NCBI GenBank assembly: GCA_016715795.1 | Contig: JADJXP010000002.1 | Location: 1,054,001-1,118,000, forward strand | DNA: 64,000 nt | Reading direction: 5' to 3' | Source of the DNA: Chloracidobacterium sp. | GTDB lineage: Bacteria > Acidobacteriota > Blastocatellia > Pyrinomonadales > Pyrinomonadaceae | Part shown: positions 48,862 through 56,642 of the stretch, piece by piece | How the letters are laid out: the number at the start of each line of letters is the position of its first letter | Numbering within the stretch: position 1 is the first letter of the stretch | Translations under genes and position numbers: made by a program | Notes under the pieces: generated by a model | Databases searched by the model: none | What the model saw: the letters and a program-made list of their open reading frames with translations, nothing else | Told to the model about the DNA's origin: nothing

Positions 48862-48927
48862 TTATGTGAGAAATGAGATATGAAAAATGAGATATGAGTA
48901 GTATGTGTCAAGCACGGTTCTTCTCTC
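48862..48927. repeat. GAGAAATGAGATATGA word-repeat spacer
   Basis: GAGAAATGAGATATGA is followed by AAAATGAGATATGAG (about 48869-48899) and, farther right, by related pyrimidine words in opposite sense (CTCTCTCACACCTCACTTC, 48922-48942) that run into the end of the next gene. It is another dispersed repeat type in this genome. Confidence 0.55.
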
Positions 48928-49563
48928 TCACACCTCACTTCTTACTTGATTTCTCAGGGTTCCGATGCCTTCGATCTCGACCTCGCAGACGTCGCCTGCA
49001 TTCAATGGCCCGACGCCTTCGGGCGTTCCGGTGGCGATGATGTCGCCGGGCAACAGGGTCATCATGTTTGAGATATATCGTATCAGAAATTCGGGTGCGA
49101 ACACCATGTCGCTAGTTCGCGCGTCCTGTCGGATATCGCCGTTAACGCGACCCGTGATGCGAAGATCCCTCACATCGAGGTCAGTCTCGATCCACGGGCC
49201 TACAGGACAGAAGCTATCAAATGATTTTGCTCTCGCAAACTGCCCGTCGCTACGTTGCAGATCGCGAGCCGTGACGTCATTGAGGCATGTGAAGCCCCGC
49301 AAATACGGCCTCACGTCGTCGTTGTCGCCGAGCCGCGAACACGTCCTGCCTACCACAACGGCCAACTCTGCCTCGTGTTCGACCTGCTGTGAATACGGCG
49401 GCAATACGATGTCGCCGCCGTCCAAAACCAGTGCCGACGGTGCCTTTAGAAACAGCAGCGGCTCCTTTGGTACATCATTTCCCAACTCCTTGGCATGCCC
49501 GGCGTAATTGCGGCCGACACAGACGATCTTTGACGGTGCGATGGTTGAAATGTCGAGATGCAT
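48928..49563 (-). CDS. Fumarylacetoacetate hydrolase-family protein
   Basis: The 211-aa cytoplasmic enzyme belongs to the FAH fold that hydrolyses, decarboxylates or isomerises beta-diketo or enol acids. Motifs are KIVCVGRNYAGHAKELGN, EPLLFLKAPSAL, HEAELAVVVGR, FTCLNDVTARDLQ, KSFDSFCPVGPWI and GDIIATGTPEGVGPL, with the metal-binding Glu and Asp in place. The exact substrate is unknown; similar proteins act as acylpyruvate hydrolase or oxaloacetate decarboxylase. ATG 49563 is chosen because family homology begins there; the frame stays open to 49665. The 49564-49765 spacer shows nothing else. Confidence 0.85.
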   Translation of the reverse strand: MHLDISTIAPSKIVCVGRNYAGHAKELGNDVPKEPLLFLKAPSALVLDGGDIVLPPYSQQVEHEAELAVVVGRTCSRLGDNDDVRPYLRGFTCLNDVTARDLQRSDGQFARAKSFDSFCPVGPWIETDLDVRDLRITGRVNGDIRQDARTSDMVFAPEFLIRYISNMMTLLPGDIIATGTPEGVGPLNAGDVCEVEIEGIGTLRNQVRSEV

Positions 49564-49765
49564 GAGATTGAGACGCGATCCGAAGTCACATTTTCTCACG
49601 CCACGCCAAAAAGAGCGAAGCGGCAGCTGAACGCTCATCCCTGGGACGTATTTTCGTATGACCATGCGGGTGAATCGGGTTCGGCCGTGAGCCGCTGCGG
49701 GTGCAGAAACGATGAGGCCGCTGCTTTGACGTGATAGAATCGTGAGAAAAGGCAGGTGTAAGCCG

Positions 49766-51343
49766 ATGAGGAGAGTTGCGGTACTTGTAGTCTTTCTGTT
49801 GGCCGCGGGATCCGGGGTGGCAGCTCAACGGGTCAGGATCCCGGGGGCTGGCGACATATTCTCGACCTCGACGTCAAACGCCAAATGTACCTGTGAGAAG
49901 GCGTCGCAGAGGAAGGCTCTGCTGGAGTTGGAGAAAAAAACGAACGATCGGAATAATTCGGTCATCGATGACTGGGAGGCACACGAGAACAGCTTCCACG
50001 CTACAAATATAAAGAGAGCCTACAACGCTTCGACGCGGGCGTTTGAGAATAATCGGCACAAGAATCGCTTGAGCGATATCGCCGCCGAGCGAGTAAAGGA
50101 GCAAACGCGGCATGAATGTAAGGTCGCATATATCGAGCAGTGTTGCCCACGCGGCGGAGGTCGGTGCGGCCAGCCAAGCGGGCCGAGGACAGGAGAGTCC
50201 AATACGGGAGGGCAGGGCGACTCGAACCCATCCGGCACACAGACGGGTGGGACCGGCGTAAACACACCAAAGCGCGGCTATTGGGACGGGTTCGCCTTTG
50301 GCATGGAAGAGTGCAAGAACGGCCTCGGCGAACTGGCCGGCCGTATTGACCGAGCCATCGCCGCGATGAAACGCAACGATTTTCGAACGGCTGCCGAAAC
50401 GCTTGGGGCTTCGAAAGAACACGACGGGGCCCGGGCCGTGGCGGCGATGCTTGAGGCGATCTGGCAGGACCTCAACAGCAATTCTCACGGCATTTTGCCG
50501 GGCCAGCCCTTGATGTCCGATTGGGAACGCGGCCGGCAGGGAGCTCAGCGAGTGTGCATGTACGCTCTGCTGCCGACCGGTGGAAAATGCGTGATGGGCG
50601 GAACCGCCTGCGCTGTCCGCGGAACGGTCAGGGTGTGTCGGCCCGTGATCGGCAAGATACAGGCGCTTCGAAAGGTGCCGCGGCCGCGGCTGCCGCCTCC
50701 CCCGAGTCCGCTAATGCGCGGATTGCTGCTCGAAGACCAGAAATTTCTGCAGGAACTCGCAGCGACCGAGGGCAAGGTGTTCATCGTTCGTGATTCGTAT
50801 CGATTGTCGATGCGATGGGCTGGCCGCGATGGTTATAAGCCAAAACCGATGGACGTGAAAGGCAAAACGCTTAGGGCCGAAGACCTGCCGCCCGCTGACC
50901 AGGAGCGTTTTGCGGGGCTTGCCTCAGCAAAAGGGCTCACCGTTGGCGAACGAAACGCTCTGGAGCGCAAAGGCTACACGATCGGATCCGTCGCAGAACA
51001 CAAAGTGATCCGCGGCCCGAATGGCGAGATGTATTACAGCGACACGGACTTGCACGGAGTTTATAATCTAGACGGAACGTCGGGCTGGAGCGATTCGCTG
51101 TTCAAGAAGCTCCAGTGCCGCTTCTTCGATCGCGGAATTCAGCACGGCCCGCACGACGAGTGGCCGTTGCGTAATGATCCCGTCGCTTCCGGGGGCAATT
51201 ACGGCCCGCAAGTCGGCCCGGACAAACCGCTAACGGCAATAATGCCGGACGGATCTATGTACTGGATCAAGAGCCTGTCGGAGATGAAGGCATTCTACCG
51301 CTCGATCGGGGTCGATTTCAGCCATGTATATCCGGATCATTAG
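49766..51343 (+). CDS. Secreted protein with ExoY/oedema-factor-like nucleotidyl-cyclase motifs
   Basis: The 525-aa protein has a signal peptide (RRVAVLVVFLLAAGSGVAAQ), a Cys-rich helical part at about 35-140, a Gly/Ser/Thr linker, a second Cys-containing region at about 170-300 and a Pro-rich hinge (RPRLPPPPSP). The C-terminal 200 residues contain KPMDVKGK (Lys at about 360 and 367, the same spacing as ExoY KGFSVKGK), a DxD in YYSDTDLHGVY (Asp 426/428) and QHGPHDEWP (His 460). These match in order the catalytic Lys pair, metal-binding Asp pair and His-Gly loop of class II adenylyl cyclases. The fold assignment is inference from motifs; other polymorphic toxin families remain possible. Confidence 0.55.
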   Translation: MRRVAVLVVFLLAAGSGVAAQRVRIPGAGDIFSTSTSNAKCTCEKASQRKALLELEKKTNDRNNSVIDDWEAHENSFHATNIKRAYNASTRAFENNRHKNRLSDIAAERVKEQTRHECKVAYIEQCCPRGGGRCGQPSGPRTGESNTGGQGDSNPSGTQTGGTGVNTPKRGYWDGFAFGMEECKNGLGELAGRIDRAIAAMKRNDFRTAAETLGASKEHDGARAVAAMLEAIWQDLNSNSHGILPGQPLMSDWERGRQGAQRVCMYALLPTGGKCVMGGTACAVRGTVRVCRPVIGKIQALRKVPRPRLPPPPSPLMRGLLLEDQKFLQELAATEGKVFIVRDSYRLSMRWAGRDGYKPKPMDVKGKTLRAEDLPPADQERFAGLASAKGLTVGERNALERKGYTIGSVAEHKVIRGPNGEMYYSDTDLHGVYNLDGTSGWSDSLFKKLQCRFFDRGIQHGPHDEWPLRNDPVASGGNYGPQVGPDKPLTAIMPDGSMYWIKSLSEMKAFYRSIGVDFSHVYPDH

Positions 51344-52437
51344 GGCGCGGTCTCGCTGACGATCTCGGACGGGGCCGATACGTTGCCCGCGGTGTCGGTG
51401 GCGGTGATGTAGTAGTGGTAGGTCTTGCCCGATTCGATGCGGTTGTCCTGATAGGTTGACATCCTGAGCAGCTCCGGCGTAAGCAGTGGCCATTTATCGA
51501 GCGGGGCATCGCGGTCCTCGGAGCGGTAAATGCGGTAGCCGGCGATGTCTTTTTCGGGATTTATCGCGAAAAAGATAGATATCGTGCCCGGAGCCGCGGC
51601 GATGGTGATTGACGAGGGAGCAGACGGGGCAAATTTGTCGATTCCGCGCACCTTTACGATGTTCGATTCCGTGCTCTCTACGGGTTCGGCCGCCAGGCCG
51701 ACAGAAACCGCCCTTACGAAATACCAATAATCCTTATTGAATTCGAAAAATTCATCATCAAACGTCGTTGACGTAATAGGTGAGGTATTCAAGAGTCGTG
51801 CAGGTTGTGTCTCAGATGTTGTTCGATAAATATTGTAACCAATGATACTTGCCGGACTACTCGAATCAATGTTCTGTGTTGGTGGCTGCCATGTTAAATG
51901 GACCGCTTCCTGAGAGACGGTTACGACTAGATCGGCTGGGTTCGCGGCCACTTTTCCTGCGGGTTCGATCAACAGAGCGTTTGAGAATGCGGCTTTTTGG
52001 CCCGCGGCATTCACAAACCGCATCGCATAGCGCAGACGGACCGGTTGGCCGGCAAATTTGAGTGTGTCCTTAAACTGAAGTGTCTTTGCTCCAAAATCGG
52101 CATCCCGAACCGGCATTGTTGCGATGAGCGTGGCATCGGCCGCGAATTCCTCCTCTGACAGGACAAGCGGTGTTGCCTGTGATTGAGCAAGGCGGTAAAT
52201 ATCAATTCTGCTGATATTTAGGACGCTGTCTGCAGGGGCATTCCGGACGGGCATTTTCCACGAAAGTACCACCTGATTGCCACGTTGGAAGCCTTTCAGG
52301 TCGGCTCGCTGCTGCACCCGCTCGCGAGGCGGCAGCGGTGGTTTTCGCTTGCCGCAGCCGATAAAGTTAAGCGCGCAAAGCGCTAACAGCACTAACGGCG
52401 TTTTATGTAGAATTTGTTTAACTGCCGTGTTTAACAT
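51340..52437 (-). CDS. Lipoprotein with fibronectin type III domains
   Basis: The 365-aa protein has a lipoprotein signal peptide with lipobox-like FIGC at about residue 28, followed by GKRKPPLPP. Three beta-sandwich repeats follow, at about 40-160, 165-265 and 270-365, with FN3-type strands (ADLVVTVSQEAVHLTWQPP, SIIGYNIYRTT, YWYFVRAVS; DIAGYRIYRSE, YHYYITATDTAGNVSAPSE). It is probably anchored in the outer membrane or periplasm with a binding or scaffolding role. Its end overlaps the convergent cyclase-like gene by 4 nt. No enzyme motif is visible. Confidence 0.8.
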   Translation of the reverse strand: MLNTAVKQILHKTPLVLLALCALNFIGCGKRKPPLPPRERVQQRADLKGFQRGNQVVLSWKMPVRNAPADSVLNISRIDIYRLAQSQATPLVLSEEEFAADATLIATMPVRDADFGAKTLQFKDTLKFAGQPVRLRYAMRFVNAAGQKAAFSNALLIEPAGKVAANPADLVVTVSQEAVHLTWQPPTQNIDSSSPASIIGYNIYRTTSETQPARLLNTSPITSTTFDDEFFEFNKDYWYFVRAVSVGLAAEPVESTESNIVKVRGIDKFAPSAPSSITIAAAPGTISIFFAINPEKDIAGYRIYRSEDRDAPLDKWPLLTPELLRMSTYQDNRIESGKTYHYYITATDTAGNVSAPSEIVSETAP

Positions 52438-52476
52438 ATCGACCGTTCTGCCGCTTAGGTGCTTAACGAAACATGC

Positions 52477-53883
52477 TTATAGGATGTACTGTCGCAGGTT
52501 TCGATCCTCGACCAGACCGCTTAAACGTTCATCAACATAAGCCGCATCGATTCGCTGGTGCTTTTTCTCCAACTCAGCGCCCTCGAAACTGATCTCCTCG
52601 AGCAGCTTTTCGACCAGCGTATGCAGCCGCCGGGCGCCGATGTTCTCGGTCGAACGATTCATCTCGGCTGTCATCTCGGCGAGTCGGTCGATCGCGTCGT
52701 GGGTAAATTCCAATTCGATACCTTCAGTGCCGAGCAGAGCCTGATACTGCTTGATCAGTGAATTCTTGGGCTGAACGAGTATTCTCTTCAAATCCTCGAC
52801 CGTCAAAGCCTCTAATTCTACGCGGATCGGAAAGCGGCCCTGCAGTTCCGGTATAAGGTCGGTCGGTTTTGAGACGTGAAATGCTCCGGCTGCGATAAAT
52901 AGGATGTGATCGGTAGCGACCATGCCGTATTTTGTGTTTACGTTAGTGCCCTCGACGATCGGCAGCAGGTCGCGTTGGACGCCCTCGCGCGACACGTCGG
53001 GCCCGGCGGAGCCGGATTCGCGGCCGGCGATCTTGTCCATTTCGTCGAGAAAGATGATCCCGGCCGTTTCGGCGCGGCCCAAGGCCTGATCTGTCACTTG
53101 GTCCATATCGACCAACTTTTCCTGCTCGTCGCGGAGCATTATCTTGCGGGCCTCGCCGATGGTCAGCTTTTTTTGCACCGTCTTGGACGGGAACATATTG
53201 CCGAACATATCACGCAGGTTGACGCCCATTTCCTCCATGCCCTGGCCGCCGATAAAATCGATGGTCGCGGTTGAACGATCCTGCGTTTCGATATCGACCA
53301 GACGTTCGTCGAGGTCACCTCGTCGAAGCTGTTCGCGTAGCTTTTCGCGGGTGCGTTGATGCGACTTTTCGGTTGATTCCGCCGTGCTGTCGCCGTTCTC
53401 AGGCGTATCGAAGCTTGGCGGCGGTGCTGGCAGCAGCAGGTCGAGTAGGCGTTCCTCGACGTTCTGCTCGGCACGCGGCAATACGTCGTCAAATGCGGCC
53501 TGCCGGGCCATATCGACGGCCGTGTCGGCAAGTTCGCGGACCATCGATTCGACGTCACGGCCGACATATCCGACCTCAGTGAATTTGGAAGCTTCGATCT
53601 TGATGAACGGAGAATTTGCGAGCTTGGCCAGTCGGCGTGCGATCTCCGTCTTGCCGACGCCGGTCGAGCCGATCATCAGGATGTTCTTGGGCAAAACGTC
53701 GTCAGCGATCTCAGGATCGAGCTTTTGACGGCGAACGCGGTTTCGCAACGCTATCGCGACGGCCTTTTTTGCAGCGTCCTGGCCTACGACGTACTTGTCG
53801 AGTTCGGCTACGATCTGTCGCGGCGTCATATCATCAAAACTGGCTTTGGCTGCGGCGGTTTCTCCGCCTAAATAAAAGGCCAT
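52477..53883 (-). CDS. hslU: HslU, ATPase subunit of the HslUV protease
   Basis: This AAA+ unfoldase feeds proteins to HslV. The 468-aa protein has the family N-terminus MTPRQIVAELDKYVVGQDAA KKA, Walker A IGSTGVGKTEIARRLA, the GYVGRDVES pore loop, the large I-domain (about 110-250), Walker B IIFLDEMDKI, the sensor region and the C-terminal LRQYIL tail that inserts into HslV. The start, 18 residues before MTPRQ, leaves a short N-terminal extension. ATG overlaps the hslV stop by 1 nt (TGATG), giving the usual hslV-hslU order. Confidence 0.96.
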   Translation of the reverse strand: MAFYLGGETAAAKASFDDMTPRQIVAELDKYVVGQDAAKKAVAIALRNRVRRQKLDPEIADDVLPKNILMIGSTGVGKTEIARRLAKLANSPFIKIEASKFTEVGYVGRDVESMVRELADTAVDMARQAAFDDVLPRAEQNVEERLLDLLLPAPPPSFDTPENGDSTAESTEKSHQRTREKLREQLRRGDLDERLVDIETQDRSTATIDFIGGQGMEEMGVNLRDMFGNMFPSKTVQKKLTIGEARKIMLRDEQEKLVDMDQVTDQALGRAETAGIIFLDEMDKIAGRESGSAGPDVSREGVQRDLLPIVEGTNVNTKYGMVATDHILFIAAGAFHVSKPTDLIPELQGRFPIRVELEALTVEDLKRILVQPKNSLIKQYQALLGTEGIELEFTHDAIDRLAEMTAEMNRSTENIGARRLHTLVEKLLEEISFEGAELEKKHQRIDAAYVDERLSGLVEDRNLRQYIL

Positions 53884-54434
53884 CAGATCTCCTCGACAAT
53901 GACCTCTGCATTGGTGTAGATACAGATCTCACCGGCGATCTTAAGCGATTCACGGGCAATCTCATGGGCTGCCAGGCTCGTGTGTTGGATCAATGCCCGC
54001 GCGGCAGCGAGGGCGTAGCTGCTGCCTGAGCCGACAGCAAGCAGGCCATCGTCCGAGGCGATGACATCGCCTTTCCCTGAGATCAGGAACGCATCCTTTT
54101 CGTCAGCGACTATCAACAGCGCCTCGAGATTCCTTAGATACTTATCCGTGCGCCAGTCTTTACTGAGTTCTATCGCCGCTCGTTCGAGCTGGCCCTGGAA
54201 TTGTTCCAGCTTGGTCTCAAACCGCTGCAGCAGGGCAAACGCATCAGCGGTCGAGCCGGCGAATCCGGCAACGATCTTGCCGTTCGATATGCGTCGGACC
54301 TTGCGGGCGCTAGATTTTATTACCGTTTCGCCCAGCGTCACTTGTCCGTCGCCCGCCATCGCCCCCATGCCGTCGCGGCGAACGAAGAGCACTGTCGTCG
54401 AGCGTATCGGCTGCTTTTGCGAGATTTCCGGCAT
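53883..54434 (-). CDS. hslV: HslV, protease subunit of HslUV
   Basis: This is the threonine protease of the bacterial proteasome-like complex. The 183-aa protein has STTVLFVRRDGMGAMAGDGQ, where a Thr after a short propeptide is the expected active site, then VTLGETVIKSSARKVRRI, GKIVAGFAGSTADAFALL, and the C-terminal GSGSSYALAAARAL with EVIVEEI. ATG 54434 is preferred; a TTG 30 nt upstream in frame is possible. An 11-residue leader before the Thr must be removed. It diverges from the amidotransferase-like gene. Confidence 0.95.
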   Translation of the reverse strand: MPEISQKQPIRSTTVLFVRRDGMGAMAGDGQVTLGETVIKSSARKVRRISNGKIVAGFAGSTADAFALLQRFETKLEQFQGQLERAAIELSKDWRTDKYLRNLEALLIVADEKDAFLISGKGDVIASDDGLLAVGSGSSYALAAARALIQHTSLAAHEIARESLKIAGEICIYTNAEVIVEEI

Positions 54435-54511
54435 TAATGGCAATGATAAGTGTTTGAGAACCAATGCTCAAATTGACATCAAAGGTCGATTTAGCCAACA
54501 TTAAGGGGTTT

Positions 54512-55246
54512 ATGGTGCGACGGCCGCGAATCGGCATCACAATGCGTCTGGAGCTTGAGACCGGCCGGTTTTATCTCGGACGTGACTACAGCGAGGCAGT
54601 CGAGGAAGCGGGTGGCGTGCCTGTGCATATTGCGCTGATACCGAAGTCAGAGTATGTTAGCGATGTTCTGGCGGGACTTGACGGCATCCTGTTGCCGGGC
54701 TGCAATAGCGATGTTGATCCGCACTATTACGGGGAGGAACCTCATCACGCTCTTGGTACGGTGATCCCTGTCAAGGACGAGACCGAAAGGCTCGCTTTGG
54801 CCGAGGCCGAAAGGCTGAAGATTCCCATTTTGGCGATATGTTATGGGATGCAGGCATTGAACGTGTGGCGTGGCGGCACGTTGATCCAGGACATTCCGTC
54901 GCAATTAAAGGGAAGTCATAAGCATGAACAAGGTGTGCCGGCCCATCGTAATTCACACGGGCTTAAGGTCGCTCCGGGCAGCGTCTTGAACGGTTTGAAT
55001 GCGGTGCGGACAGCGGACGGTGGTATCCGCGTAAATTCATCGCATCATCAGGCTATTAATAATCTCGGCAAAGGCCTGAAGGCGACGGCATGGGCGCTGG
55101 ATGGGGTTGTAGAATGCGTTGAGGACAGGAGGCAGGGCCGATTTATCGTCGGTGTCCAGTGGCATCCAGAACTTACGCGGGGCCATGACGGCATCTCACG
55201 GGAATTGTTCTGTCTGTTCGTAGAGAAGTGCATGCAAGATAGTTAA
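54512..55246 (+). CDS. Gamma-glutamyl-gamma-aminobutyrate hydrolase-like protein (class I GATase fold)
   Basis: The 244-aa protein belongs to the PuuD/peptidase C26 family, which hydrolyses gamma-glutamyl amides. The nucleophile Cys is in PILAICYGMQALNV; VNSSHHQAI and GVQWHPE carry the catalytic His and Glu, so the triad is complete. DGILLPGCNSDVDPHYYGEE matches the family loop (D for G). No polyamine genes are adjacent, so the substrate is unsure. ATG 54512 has AAGG at 54503-54506; the frame is open to 54464. Confidence 0.85.
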   Translation: MVRRPRIGITMRLELETGRFYLGRDYSEAVEEAGGVPVHIALIPKSEYVSDVLAGLDGILLPGCNSDVDPHYYGEEPHHALGTVIPVKDETERLALAEAERLKIPILAICYGMQALNVWRGGTLIQDIPSQLKGSHKHEQGVPAHRNSHGLKVAPGSVLNGLNAVRTADGGIRVNSSHHQAINNLGKGLKATAWALDGVVECVEDRRQGRFIVGVQWHPELTRGHDGISRELFCLFVEKCMQDS

Positions 55247-55330
55247 TGTAGATTCTTAAGTCTAGCGATAACTTCCTTTAGCAGAACAATAATAGGGTAT
55301 TTATGAGGTACTAGATCAAGTAAATTGAAC

Positions 55331-55711
55331 ATGGATAATCCTCTATTAGTAGGAACAGTTGCATGGATATTCCCAGGGGCCGGCCACATCGCGCAAGGGC
55401 GGATCATCAGAGGTGGGGTTCTTAGTGTTGTCATCTGGGGAATGTTCATTATTGCCCTCTTGAGCGGTGGGGCTCACTATCCCGGATTTGACTTTAAGGA
55501 TGGGGCCTTGCTCTACCTTCTTAACATCTTTGCACGGTTGGGCAGCGGGCTGGGGGCGGTGATAAGCCTATTAGTTGCGGCCTCTCCCACGCCCGACGTG
55601 GCAAAGCTCGCGACATTCGAGTACGGCGGCCGGTTTCTCGAGGTCGCCGGATTACTCAATTATCTGGCGGCGATCGATGCTGTCGATATTGCGCTCGGGA
55701 GGAAACGATGA
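55331..55711 (+). CDS. Small membrane protein, DUF6677-like
   Basis: The 126-aa protein has about three or four hydrophobic segments (LLVGTVAWIFPGAGHIAQGR, GGVLSVVIWGMFIIALLSGG, LGSGLGAVISLLVAASPTP) and ends with YGGRFLEVAGLLNYLAAIDA. The PGAGH start and the final NYLAAIDA resemble DUF6677, whose function is unknown. It overlaps the next small gene as ATGA, and both precede recO closely, so the three may be co-transcribed. No ribosome site is visible. Confidence 0.6.
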   Translation: MDNPLLVGTVAWIFPGAGHIAQGRIIRGGVLSVVIWGMFIIALLSGGAHYPGFDFKDGALLYLLNIFARLGSGLGAVISLLVAASPTPDVAKLATFEYGGRFLEVAGLLNYLAAIDAVDIALGRKR

Positions 55712-55878
55712 TCCATTTTTTATACCTTGTGGGCTTTGGACTCTTTGTTTCTGTAGCGTTTGCGATATTTGGCCGTGGCACCGCCAAGGAGCGCACGGTC
55801 TACGGCGTCAAGACGTTCGCTCAATTCGTCATCATTAGCCTTGTTCTGGCTTGGCTACTCTATCTGATCCCTTGGTAA
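55708..55878 (+). CDS. Very small membrane protein (56 aa), unknown
   Basis: ATG 55708 starts a 56-aa frame inside the preceding stop (ATGA) and ends at TAA 55876-55878, 4 nt before recO. Two hydrophobic stretches (FLYLVGFGLFVSVAFAIFG and FVIISLVLAWLLYLIPW) flank a basic middle (RGTAKERTVYGVK), giving a hairpin of two membrane segments. GGGAGGAAACG lies just upstream of ATG, a strong ribosome site. The coupling and good site make it a likely real gene; similar short proteins often follow DUF6677-type genes. Confidence 0.72.
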   Translation: MIHFLYLVGFGLFVSVAFAIFGRGTAKERTVYGVKTFAQFVIISLVLAWLLYLIPW

Positions 55879-55882
55879 ACCG

Positions 55883-56635
55883 ATGCCATTGGTCGAATCC
55901 GAGAGCCTCATCCTTAAGAGCTATAATCTGTCTGAGGCGGATAAGATCATAGTATTTCTAACCCGGGACCATGGCATTGTGCGTGGTGTGGCGAAAGGTG
56001 CAAAGAGGCTGAAGAGCAGGTTTGGCAGCAGTTTGGAGCCGTTTTCGCTCGTTGTGGCCACATATTTTGAGAAGGAAACGGTCGAGCTTGTATCGATTGA
56101 GAGGGTGGAGTTGTTGGCGTCGAATTTCGCGGCTGCTACCGACCCTTCATTTCTGGGCAAATTCGCGTACCTGACGGATCTCCTGATGGCATTTTTACCG
56201 CCGCACGACCCGAATGAGACGCTTTTCCGAATGACGCAGGCCTGCATCGAGACTGCTGTTGCTCATCCGGCGGCCCTGAGCGCCGTCGGAGTCTATTTTG
56301 AGCTCTGGCTGTTGAAGCTGGCGGGATTTCTTCCTGATTGGAGCACGTGCAGGGCTTGCGGAAGGGAACTCCCTTATAACGAGGATGTCGGCGTGACGGG
56401 TGATCAGCACCTTATCTGCGGTAAGTGTCGGCGAACCGCAGGGAATCGGACACTCACCGCAACTGCAAGAATGATGGCGACATCGATCAGAAGCAAAGGT
56501 CCCCAGGAATTTGCCCGAAGCTGTGCAATGGAGATAAGGGAACTGGACGAACTCTCGGATGTGCTGAGGGAGATCGCGTCCCGTTCGCTTGGTCGAAAAG
56601 TAATGGGTGAAATGAAGTTCTCAGATCAGCGATAG
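55883..56635 (+). CDS. recO: DNA repair protein RecO
   Basis: RecO with RecR loads RecA on gapped DNA. The 250-aa protein has an OB fold at residues 1-80 (SLILKSYNLSEADKIIVFLT, GVAKGAKRLKSRFGSSLEPF), a helical middle and a zinc site (CRACGRELPYNEDVGV then LICGKCRR) with four Cys. Length is typical. ATG is 4 nt after the small membrane gene. It precedes the LptFG fusion by 7 nt. Confidence 0.92.
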   Translation: MPLVESESLILKSYNLSEADKIIVFLTRDHGIVRGVAKGAKRLKSRFGSSLEPFSLVVATYFEKETVELVSIERVELLASNFAAATDPSFLGKFAYLTDLLMAFLPPHDPNETLFRMTQACIETAVAHPAALSAVGVYFELWLLKLAGFLPDWSTCRACGRELPYNEDVGVTGDQHLICGKCRRTAGNRTLTATARMMATSIRSKGPQEFARSCAMEIRELDELSDVLREIASRSLGRKVMGEMKFSDQR

Positions 56636-56642
56636 AGATAGA

